Assembly: GCA_017508425.1 (NCBI GenBank)
Contig: JAFVYZ010000039.1
Location: forward strand, 1 to 41,840
Direction of reading: 5' to 3'
From: Clostridia bacterium
Lineage (GTDB): Bacteria > Bacillota > Clostridia > Oscillospirales > CAG-272
Length of the DNA: 41,840 bases
The notes below the pieces were generated by a model that saw only the letters and a list, made by a program, of their open reading frames with translations, was not told the origin of the DNA and did no database searches. Positions 1-6,300 of this stretch are shown here, piece by piece (the first letter of the stretch is position 1; each line of letters opens with the position of its first letter). The position numbers and the translations under genes were made by a program.

Positions 1-282
1 AAATTGAACCGTCTTAAATAACTCGTTTTCCGCCACGCATTTTCCATATCTTTTGTAGGCAGAATATACGGATAGCCGCGCCTCGCTGACACATTCCATA
101 ATGTCACTCACATCACAGTTCAGTGCGGAGCAAATTCTGGCTATTGTATCAGTGGTAACCGTATCATTCTTTGATAATTTTGCCAAAACTCTTGAACTGA
201 TTCCGGTAATATCCTTCAAATCGGTTTTGCTCATGCCTTTGTCGATCAACAATTTCCATAATTTGCTATAATCGATATACAT
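1..282 (-). CDS. Xre-family DNA-binding regulator (3' end outside window)
   Basis: The 94 visible residues start MYIDYSKLWKLLIDKGMSK and contain a Cro/C1-type helix-turn-helix at about residues 7-65 (LKDITGISSRVLAKLS, then TVTTDTIARICSALNCDVSDI). This is the usual compact repressor found on integrative elements of Firmicutes. The reading frame stays open to base 1, so the C-terminus is missing. The ATG at 282 is preceded by a GAAGG-type ribosome site and by a consensus promoter at 306-334. A small palindrome just upstream of the -35 box may be its own operator. The target genes are unknown; control of the + strand small genes to the right is an inference from position only. Confidence 0.8.
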   Translation of the reverse strand, partial: MYIDYSKLWKLLIDKGMSKTDLKDITGISSRVLAKLSKNDTVTTDTIARICSALNCDVSDIMECVSEARLSVYSAYKRYGKCVAENELFKTVQF

Positions 283-305
283 ACCTTCACCGCCTTTCTG
301 ATAAT

Positions 306-334
306 ATAATATCAAAAAAGCACTAATATGTCAA
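306..334 (-). promoter_or_regulatory. Sigma-A promoter of the Xre gene
   Basis: On the - strand TTGACA (334-329), a 17 bp spacer and TATTAT (311-306) stand just upstream of the Xre start at 282. A palindrome TTTAC-gaag-GTAAA (341-354) sits immediately upstream of the -35 box and could be an autoregulatory operator. Confidence 0.75.
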
Positions 335-391
335 TATATATTTACGAAGGTAAATAAATTTTTTATCAAAAATCAATATTGCAGCCATCGT

Positions 392-514
392 AGTACAAAA
401 CTTAACGTATCACTGGCCTGCGGAGATTGTTGGGGCTGCAACACCGCGGCCCTGCGCTTTTACGAAAAATGCGGCCTGGTGCCGCAAAAGATCGGTATGG
501 ATCTGGTGCTGTAA
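392..514 (+). pseudogene. 3' remnant of a GNAT acetyltransferase gene
   Basis: One frame reads LTLNVS...WGCNTAALRFYEKCGLVP and ends in a TAA at 512-514. This is the typical C-terminal strand and helix of a GNAT N-acetyltransferase (N-x-x-A-x-x-FYEKCG). No start codon or acetyl-CoA loop lies upstream; the 5' portion is absent and is replaced by the promoter region of the Xre gene. A terminator follows at once, as expected for the end of a former gene. It is probably the piece left when an element inserted into or next to the gene. The sequence beyond about 392 is not recognisable. Confidence 0.65.
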
Positions 515-529
515 CAGGCGCAAGCCGAC

Positions 530-557
530 AAAAAAGCACCCCGAGGGGTGCTTTTTT
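530..557. terminator. Bidirectional intrinsic terminator
   Basis: A perfect hairpin of AAAAAGCACCCC and GGGGTGCTTTTT around a GA-G loop has an A run on the left and a T run on the right. It can stop + transcripts from the GNAT remnant and - transcripts coming from the antisense promoter at 817-846. Confidence 0.85.
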
Positions 558-587
558 GAAATTTTTCTACTTTTTTTCAAAAGCCTC

Positions 588-616
588 TTGATATACTGCC
601 CCCAGTATGATATAAT
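588..616 (+). promoter_or_regulatory. Sigma-A promoter with an internal inverted repeat
   Basis: TTGATA (588-593), a 17 bp spacer and TATAAT (611-616) form a near-consensus promoter for the 641-772 gene and probably the small genes after it. The inverted repeat ATACTG-cccc-CAGTAT (593-608) fills the spacer, which is the position of a repressor operator. Confidence 0.8.
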
Positions 617-640
617 ATATATGGAAAGAAGGTAAGCACT

Positions 641-772
641 ATGGAAAACATAGAAAAAGCCCTGCGAGATTTAGCAAAAGCAGTTGAAAGTAACCCGACA
701 GTGAAGAATGTTAAAGTTACAATCACGATGCAAAAGCCCAAATCGCGCAAGGCAGACCACGAGAACCGATAA
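641..772 (+). CDS. Small hypothetical protein, 43 residues
   Basis: The frame MENIEKALRDLAKAVESNPT... ends ...KSRKADHENR. It starts at an ATG 8 bases after GAAGG and about 20 bases after the predicted transcription start of a strong promoter. The N-terminal half is likely an amphipathic helix; the C-terminal tail is basic. No family is recognised. The gene is too short for many gene finders, but promoter, ribosome site and start are well spaced. It lies entirely opposite the probable antisense RNA starting near 810, which suggests tight control such as that of a plasmid-type or toxin-type gene; this role is an inference. Confidence 0.6.
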   Translation: MENIEKALRDLAKAVESNPTVKNVKVTITMQKPKSRKADHENR

Positions 773-816
773 GGTTTTCAAGGCAGGGAGGGGTTGCGCC
801 CCCTCCCGTAAGTCCT

Positions 817-846
817 ATTATATCACGAACAAAAAAACTTTGTCAA
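817..846 (-). promoter_or_regulatory. Consensus - strand promoter with no downstream - gene
   Basis: On the - strand TTGACA (846-841), an 18 bp spacer and TATAAT (822-817) match both consensus boxes exactly. It points left, into the antisense strand of the 641-772 gene. The next - strand protein gene starts only at 282, beyond a terminator. Confidence 0.7.
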
Positions 847-872
847 TTCCCTAAATGAAGAAAGGACTAAAA

Positions 873-1040
873 ATGATTATTGAAAAGAACGGTAAAAAAT
901 ATGAAATTATCGAATATACTGCACATTGGTTGGTTCGCCTAAAAAACGGAGATCTTACCGTGGATTTTCAAATCCCAAAAGAGATCTGCAAAAACAGCAT
1001 CGAATTAAAAGATTACATCTACCAAGAAAAAATGTTTTGA
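873..1040 (+). CDS. Small hypothetical protein, 55 residues
   Basis: The protein begins MIIEKNGKKYEIIEYTAHWL and is rich in Lys, Ile and Tyr. I choose the ATG at 873 because AGAAAGGA ends 6-7 bases before it; an in-frame ATG at 855 lacks a ribosome site. The beta-strand-rich N-terminus suggests a small folded domain, but no family is recognised. It is followed after 10 bases by the ribbon-helix-helix-like gene and seems to be in the same transcript. Codon use and base composition are AT-rich compared with the housekeeping genes to the right, as is the whole segment. Confidence 0.6.
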   Translation: MIIEKNGKKYEIIEYTAHWLVRLKNGDLTVDFQIPKEICKNSIELKDYIYQEKMF

Positions 1041-1050
1041 GGTGAAAGAC

Positions 1051-1257
1051 ATGGAAACAAAAAAAAGAAAAACAAAAACTTCGACGGCGGTAAAAAGCAG
1101 GTATAATGATCGGGTTTATGAAAAAATAGCTGTGCGGATCCCAAAGGAAACAGCACAGGCATTTAAGGAGAAATGCACCGCCGAGGGCATCGCGCAAGCC
1201 CAGGTTATCAAAGAAGCCATCAAACGATTTTTAGATACTGACGAAAGGAACACTTAA
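1051..1257 (+). CDS. Ribbon-helix-helix-like small protein
   Basis: This 68-residue protein starts METKKRKTKTSTAVKSRYND. The region KIAVRIPKETAQAFKEKC followed by GIAQAQVIKEAIKRFL has the strand-helix-helix layout of Arc/MetJ-type (RHH) proteins, with a basic N-terminal arm. Such proteins act as dimeric DNA binders: antitoxins, plasmid-type partition or relaxosome accessories on mobile elements. The ATG at 1051 is preferred over the GTG at 1042 because GAGGTG is 6 bases upstream of it. The next gene begins directly after its stop. No toxin partner is recognised next to it. Direct repeats at 1688-1733 are possible binding sites, but nothing shows this directly. Confidence 0.65.
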   Translation: METKKRKTKTSTAVKSRYNDRVYEKIAVRIPKETAQAFKEKCTAEGIAQAQVIKEAIKRFLDTDERNT

Positions 1258-1668
1258 ATGAATGCGTTGATCATATACACCGCAGCAGCAAGCTTGCAAA
1301 TATGGTTTTATCTATTTTTGTACAATCTTCTTATTGGCGCAAAGCAATATAACCCGAACGGCACGGATTGGAACCGTTGGGGATTAACTATGCTATTGGG
1401 CTATGTAGTGCTCCCGACAATGATTTTCCCGGCAGGTTACTTGTTTTTTGAAATTGACAACGTGAGAGCTGTTGCAACACTCGGTGCATTTATTATCTGT
1501 GCAATCGTTATCCTTACCTCTTCTTCTTTAGGAATAGCGGCTGCTTATTATTACTGTATTGAAAGGCGCAGAGAATGTGGCGTTGTGCTTAGTACGGGCT
1601 TTTTTGCTTATGCGATATTTCATGTGATCGCGGTCATTATCACCACTGTTCTGCTGTTTTTGCGCTAA
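1258..1668 (+). CDS. Small integral membrane protein, 136 residues
   Basis: The ATG follows the stop of the upstream gene with no gap. The protein contains four hydrophobic segments at about residues 3-27, 42-65, 70-96 and 110-134, with a short charged loop CIERRREC between the third and fourth. There is no signal peptide cleavage site. No family is recognised. It is the last gene of the + strand cluster; the two sets of direct repeats and a terminator follow it. In this context it could be an entry-exclusion or conjugation-related membrane protein, but this is only a guess from position. Confidence 0.65.
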   Translation: MNALIIYTAAASLQIWFYLFLYNLLIGAKQYNPNGTDWNRWGLTMLLGYVVLPTMIFPAGYLFFEIDNVRAVATLGAFIICAIVILTSSSLGIAAAYYYCIERRRECGVVLSTGFFAYAIFHVIAVIITTVLLFLR

Positions 1669-1687
1669 TATCTCGCCCCGATTTTAT

Positions 1688-1733
1688 GGTTGCATCGTGG
1701 TTGCAAGCCCATTTTGGTTGCATTTTGGTTGCA
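1688..1733 (+). repeat. Four direct copies of GGTTGCA (iteron-like)
   Basis: GGTTGCA occurs at 1688, 1699, 1716 and 1727, so spacing is 11, 17 and 11 bases. Two close pairs are each separated by one helical turn, a pattern typical of protein-binding iterons or recombinase arm sites. Confidence 0.7.
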
Positions 1734-1825
1734 TTTCCTTTCCATTTTCGGAAAACTTTTTTTGAAATTATAAAAAATCCTTTTAAACAAAAAAGATTTC
1801 GACGCACCTCAATCCATTGTAAAAT

Positions 1826-1860
1826 AAAGAAAAAGGCCGCACAAGGCGGCCTTTTTCTTT
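1826..1860. terminator. Bidirectional terminator between convergent genes
   Basis: Arms AAAGAAAAAGGCCGC and GCGGCCTTTTTCTTT are perfectly complementary (15 bp) around a 5-base loop. It can end the + strand small-gene cluster and the - strand ASCH gene unit. Confidence 0.85.
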
Positions 1861-1888
1861 GTGTGTAAATCCCTATTTTGATACAATT

Positions 1889-1936
1889 TGCGTACACCAC
1901 TTATAAAATGCGTACACTTATTCAAAAGTGCGTGCA
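1889..1936 (+). repeat. Three direct TGCGTRCA repeats spaced exactly 20 bp
   Basis: TGCGTACA starts at 1889 and 1909, and TGCGTGCA at 1929. The exact 20 bp period puts all copies on one face of the helix. It lies in the 124 bp between the terminator at 1860 and the stop of the ASCH gene. Confidence 0.7.
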
Positions 1937-1984
1937 GTAGTGCTCAAATGTTAAACGATAGGTTCTTTAAACTATTATGAAGGT

Positions 1985-2329
1985 TTATTTAATCCTGATT
2001 TCAATTCCGACAACACCATAGCATTTTTGTTTTTCCAACGAATAATATGCTTCCATATCTTTAGCTGTGGCTGTAGAAACTTCTTCGGGTAAGTAGCCAC
2101 ATTTATCTAAAGGTAATGATTGATACAATTCTTCAAAACTTGCAAAAATATGTAGTTTCTCAACAATGCAAGAGATTGTAGAATTTGCATGTTTAGTGTT
2201 TGTAAAAATCAATGTGTCACCGATTGAAATCAATTGCCTTTTTTCATCAAGCAACCGCAGCTCTATGGTCTTATTACCGCTTGCTATCATTGAAAACGGT
2301 TGGGGGTGAAGATTCATATAATGTGTCAT
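1985..2329 (-). CDS. ASCH-domain protein
   Basis: The 114-residue protein has the ASCH (PUA-like beta-barrel) pattern: an N-terminal MTHYMNLHPQPFSMIASGNK with the conserved K-T-I-E-L-R (residues 20-25), then GDTLIF at about 38-43 and C-terminal GVVGIEIRIK. ASCH domains bind RNA or nucleotides; some hydrolyse modified nucleosides. No specific substrate can be stated. The start ATG at 2329 lies 2 bases after the stop of the four-helix-bundle gene, so the two are co-transcribed and probably translated in a coupled manner. The terminator at 1826-1860 lies downstream. Confidence 0.8.
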   Translation of the reverse strand: MTHYMNLHPQPFSMIASGNKTIELRLLDEKRQLISIGDTLIFTNTKHANSTISCIVEKLHIFASFEELYQSLPLDKCGYLPEEVSTATAKDMEAYYSLEKQKCYGVVGIEIRIK

Positions 2330-2331
2330 TG

Positions 2332-2679
2332 TTATTTGGATTCCTCTTTCAGTGTTTTACAACTGGCAATTAACATTCGCCTAATTCGACCGCAAAGATT
2401 GCGATAGTCTTTGAATGCTGCTTTCTCTATTGCATTTGTGTTGAACAATAGCTTTAACCAACCTTCTGTTTCGCTACATTCTTTGAGTGCTATTTCAAAT
2501 TTTGATACCATATCAGACTTGCTTTGTCCGTAATTCGCTTCACGAATATTAGCGTAAATGCTACTTGAACTTTTACGGATTTGGAACAATGTATTTGAAG
2601 ATGTTTTTAAGCCTTGGCACATCAATTCAATATCGGTTGCTAACTGCTCGGAATATACGAGCAAGTAGTTTTTTGACAT
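2332..2679 (-). CDS. Four-helix-bundle (S23/IVP-like) protein
   Basis: The 115-residue, mostly helical protein contains the family hallmarks of the four-helix-bundle proteins first seen in 23S rRNA intervening sequences: S-S-S-S-I-Y-A-N-I-R-E-A at about 37-48 and KFEIALKECSETEGWLKLL at about 61-79. Members bind nucleic acid or act as oligomeric scaffolds; the Avd protein of diversity-generating retroelements is related. No reverse transcriptase or variable repeat is visible here, so it is not part of such a retroelement in this window. The start has AGAGGTG 6-7 bases upstream and a promoter at 2701-2729. Confidence 0.8.
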   Translation of the reverse strand: MSKNYLLVYSEQLATDIELMCQGLKTSSNTLFQIRKSSSSIYANIREANYGQSKSDMVSKFEIALKECSETEGWLKLLFNTNAIEKAAFKDYRNLCGRIRRMLIASCKTLKEESK

Positions 2680-2700
2680 AATATCACCTCTTTGGGTATA

Positions 2701-2729
2701 ATTGTATCACATTCTAACTTCAAAATCAA
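2701..2729 (-). promoter_or_regulatory. Promoter of the four-helix-bundle/ASCH unit
   Basis: On the - strand TTGATT (2729-2724), a 17 bp spacer and TACAAT (2706-2701). The -35 box overlaps the outermost hairpin of the array at 2727-2904, so array structure or a bound protein could affect this promoter. Confidence 0.6.
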
Positions 2730-2904
2730 GGCGAAAGCCTTGTATATCATCAATTTCGCAGAAATTGCATATCATCAAAACGAAGTTTTGTATATCATCA
2801 AACCGCAGGAAAAGGTATGCACGGCTATGCCGTGATGATATACAGCCCAAAGGGCTGATGATATACACGCCAAGGCGTGATGATATACCAAACCTGCGGT
2901 TTGG
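2727..2904. repeat. Mirror-symmetric hairpin array with TATATCATCA spacers
   Basis: TATATCATCA (or CATATCATCA) occurs at 2743, 2768 and 2791. Its reverse complement TGATGATATA occurs at 2833, 2856 and 2878. Between copies lie different small hairpins, for example CAAGGC-gaaa-GCCTTG, AAAAC-gaa-GTTTT, GCCC-aaa-GGGC and CGCC-aa-GGCG. The central unit AAACCGCAGG (from 2799) pairs with CCTGCGGTTT at the far right edge. The spacer repeats are conserved while the hairpin sequences differ. No open frame spans it convincingly. It sits between the ssrA terminator and the four-helix-bundle gene. Confidence 0.8.
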
Positions 2905-2907
2905 ATA

Positions 2908-2949
2908 AAAAAATACTGCAGAAAAGTATCCTTTTCTGCAGTATTTTTT
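2908..2949 (-). terminator. ssrA terminator
   Basis: An 18 bp perfect stem (AAAAAATACTGCAGAAAA / TTTTCTGCAGTATTTTTT) around a 6-base loop starts at the very last base of tmRNA and ends in a U run on the - strand. Confidence 0.85.
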
Positions 2950-3317
2950 GGTGGATCCGAGGAGAATTGAACTCCTGTCCGAAAACCCATTCATAGGACT
3001 TTCTTCGTGGATAGTCTATGATTTAAAATTCCCTTCAGGTGTCGGTCACAGACAACCTACACCCGTCAGTAGCCCTTTTTTGCATGACCGGTACAAGTGC
3101 GAACTCCCGATGCATGTTCACCACTACATGACGCTCCGGCCGAGGTCGTGGTCCTCCCCGGGGGAACGGGCGGCTAAAGAGCCGCAGCACTGCCTAATTA
3201 GGCAGCCAGTGCGACAGAATTGTCAGCGTTTAATTTTAAGGTTGAGCCTTTTTCGTGATTGCTCGGCACGCCACGCTTATCCTACTTCAAGATCCCCGTC
3301 GAAACCTTTACGGACCC
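2949..3317 (-). ncRNA. ssrA: Transfer-messenger RNA (tmRNA)
   Basis: The RNA runs from GGGTCCG at 3317 to CCA at 2949, about 369 nt. The 5' GGGTCCG pairs with the 3' CGGATCC to form the acceptor stem, the 3' part carries a T-arm (GGACAGGAGTTCAATTCTCC) and the CCA is encoded. The D-like start TTTCGACGGGG is typical. The tag frame begins at GCT (3227) and ends at TAA (3198-3200), giving ADNSVALAA, a 9-codon tag with the usual ALAA degradation signal; an alanine from the charged tmRNA precedes it. It rescues stalled ribosomes with SmpB, whose gene is 5 kb upstream on the same strand. Confidence 0.95.
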
Positions 3318-3330
3318 ATAAGCAGTATAT

Positions 3331-3359
3331 AGTATATACTGTAAAGCTCTTTTTGTCAA
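3331..3359 (-). promoter_or_regulatory. ssrA promoter
   Basis: TTGACA (3359-3354), a 17 bp spacer and TATACT (3336-3331) on the - strand place transcription start about 7 bases upstream of the mature 5' end at 3317, leaving a short leader for RNase P. The -35 box abuts the hairpin at 3359-3386. Confidence 0.85.
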
Positions 3360-3386
3360 GCACCACCGCCGTTTGGCGGTGGTGCT
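3359..3386 (-). terminator. Strong hairpin after the giant repeat-protein gene
   Basis: AGCACCACCGCC pairs perfectly with GGCGGTGGTGCT (12 bp). It follows the stop of the 3396-8300 gene by 9 bases. On the - strand no real U run follows, since the ssrA -35 box comes next, so termination may be partial. A T run is on the + side, but no + gene lies upstream. Confidence 0.55.
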
Positions 3387-3395
3387 TTGGTGTTT

Positions 3396-6300
3396 TTAGC
3401 CGACAAGACCGAGCAGGGCGTTGATGAACCCAACGGCATTGAGATCACGCCAACCGCTGATCTTAATATCAAAGAACGCAGCCTGCGTGGGCTTGACGTT
3501 GATGACGCCCGCATTAATGAGTGCGCCAACCGTACAATTCTCCACTGCCTGATCGAGCTCATTGATCTTGGTCTCTCCGTCAATGGCGGAAAGAATACCC
3601 TCTCGCTCGGGCCACATATCGGCCACCTTCATATTTTGAATGTTATCGGAAATGCTACTCAGATCCGATTTTGAGAGCACAGCCATTGCGCCCGTGACCT
3701 TGTTGCCGTTTTTATCGTACCAGCCGTCCGACTTTTCGGTGAAATCAAGCATCGTGCCGATCGATACGGATTCGATCTCATCCTCAAGACCGCCGATCTT
3801 TTTATCGGCCAAGGCACCCATTAAGCCCGTCACGGGCTCGGTGGGATCGACCACGGTATTGCCGCTGCCGTCAAGCTTGGTTTTATACCATCTTGCCTCG
3901 GTATCGCCCTCAAGCTTCGCCTTCTTAAAGCCAAGGCTACTGCCAAGCGTGGCCTTTTGCATTGCACCGGCGATCTTATCCTCATTGCCAAGCTCGGTGA
4001 TCGAAAGATCGACCAGCACGAGATTAAGACCCTCGACGGGGCTATTCTTGTCATACCAGGTATCGGGGATATCGTCTGCATTGGTATCCTTATGGGTATA
4101 CCCGAGAAGATCCCCCATCTTCATGCCCTCAAGCTCGGTCTTGGCGTTGCCGAGGTGGATATTGACAAAGGAGGCGGTAATGCCCGACGGCTCGATCTTA
4201 TTTGTGGCGTTGGTATACCACTTGCCGTCGGTCTCATCATAATGGAATCCGAAGGCATAGCCAAGGGGCATCACGTTGATCCTTTCCTCCATACCGCCAA
4301 CGGGAGTTTCAAGCAGATAAGCAATGACACCCGACACGGTCCTGCCCTCTTTATTTTGCCACTGATTGCCGACCTTTTTATAATCAAGAACCTCGTACAG
4401 CTGAAGCTCGGAAAGCTTCTCGGCCACAAGAGAGGAATTCTTAAGGTCCCCGACCGAAAGACCAACCATCTTGGAAACGATGCCCGTAGCGGGTGCGGTG
4501 CCTTGGTACCATACGCCGTTCTCGCCCTCGGTATAGCCGAGTGCGTCACCAAGCTTGATCTCCTCGATCGTAGCCGAGTTGATCGAATCTAAGGGTTTAT
4601 TGGCTAAGACCTTCAAAATGCCCGTGATCTCGTTTTGATCACCGTCGAGCCAAACACCCCTTTCCTCATCATAGGTATAGCCCATAGCCTCGGCCAAGGT
4701 CAGCTCGCGAAGCTTTTCGGCCACCGTATCATCGTTGGAAAGATCACCAAGGGTCAGCGAGGCAAGGGTTGCCATAATGCCCGTAGCCGGAGCATCTCCC
4801 TCGTACCACACATCGCCTTCCTCATTGTAAATATAGCCGAGCACGTCACCGATCCGAATGGCGTCAAAGGTTGCGCCGTTCAGCTCATCAATGCGCTTGC
4901 CTACAAGGACCTTGAGCACACCGGTTACAGGCTGCCCATCCTTGCCGAGCCATACGCCGTTTTGCTTGTCGTACGTATAGCCGAGCGCGTCACCAAGAAG
5001 GATGGCGTCGATGGTCGAGGAATTGATCTCGTTCAACGGCTGACCGGCCAAAGCCTTGAGTACGCCCGTAAGCTCGTTCTTATTTTGATCCAGCCACACA
5101 CCGTTTTCTTCATCATAGGTGTAGCCCATTGCATCGGCAAGCGTAAGCTCACGAAGCTTGGTCATAACGGCATCATCGTTGGAGAGGTCACCCAAGGTGA
5201 GGCCTGCCAGCTTGCCCGTCATACCCGTAGCAGGGGTGTCGCCATCGTACCACGTATCCTGCTTGTAGGTGTAGCCGAGGATCTCACCAAATGCAATGCC
5301 GTCAATCGTCTCGGCATTGATCTCGTTGATCTTTTTCTCGGCCAGAACGGCAAGGATGCCCGTCACCCTTTCACCGTTTTCGTCCTGCCAACCGTCCTGT
5401 GCCTCAGTAAGGCCGAGAACCTCCGCCAGGGTCATGCCCTTCACGGTATCCTCAAAATCGACGTTGCCGTTGAGGACGTCGGCAAGGGAGAGATTGGCCA
5501 TTTCAAGCATTGTACCCGTCACGGGTGTTTGATCCTTTTTGGTAAAGGCGTATTTTACAGGAGCCTCGGGATCCTCCGAGGGGATCACGTCGCCTCGAAT
5601 ATACCCCATCGCCTCACCCATAAGAAGATCCTTTGTGGCGTCGGTGAGACTGAACTCACCGTTCATCACATTGGAAAGGGAGACGCTTGCTATGCTGTTT
5701 TGCACGGCGCTCACCTTTTCAAGCGAGGTGCCGTCCTCGCCCGTTACCTCTTGATACCAATGCCCGTCCTCGCCAAGAATATAGCCCTGCACGTCACCGA
5801 GCTTCAGGTCCCCGAGCGCTGCGGCAAGATCCAGCTTGCCCTCCAGCATATCGGAAACGGCAACGTCCGCGATCGCGGACATCACGGCTCCCACCTCCAC
5901 GAGAGTATCCCCCTCGCTCTTCATCCATTGATGGCCGATCACGTCGCCCGTATCCTTATCCAAAATATCCACGCGCGTGTAGCCCTGCAGGTCGCCGACC
6001 GTGAGGCCGCCGAGTGTAGCGGAAATATCCAAATTGCCGTTCAAAAGATCGGCAACGGCAATATTGGCAAGCTCCTGCTGCATCTTGCCGACCGGCTCAC
6101 CGTCCTTGGTCCACTTGTAGCCAACCACAACGGGAGCACCCGTTTCGAGATCGTTCTCCGTGATCTCCTCCCCTCTCACGTAGCCCGCTTGCAGGTCACC
6201 GAAATAAAGGCTGGAGAAGCACTCGGAAAGGTCAAACCCACCGTTTAAAACATCGGACAAAAGAATCCCCGCGAGGCTGTTTTGCATAGCACCCACGTAC

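Larger units (their letters stand above)
530..811 (-). ncRNA. Candidate antisense RNA over the 43-residue gene
   Basis: A strong - strand promoter at 817-846 should start a transcript near 810. No - strand open frame with a ribosome site follows. The RNA would begin with a stable stem (GGGAGGGG / CCCCTCCC at 785-807), run opposite the complete 641-772 gene, and end at the bidirectional terminator at 530-557, giving about 280 nt. Promoter, 5' stem and terminator are seen in the sequence; existence of the RNA is inferred. Confidence 0.4.

Noticed and set aside
2332-2679. Avd accessory protein of a diversity-generating retroelement
   Set aside because: The fold matches, but no reverse transcriptase, template repeat or variable repeat is visible in the window.
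2727-2904. CRISPR array
   Set aside because: Spacers between repeats are themselves palindromic and only 12-15 bases, the repeat is 10 bases, it flips orientation in the middle, and no cas gene is present.
2702-2994. Short frames on both strands over the hairpin array
   Set aside because: They arise from the repeated palindromes and overlap the ssrA terminator; no ribosome site is present.
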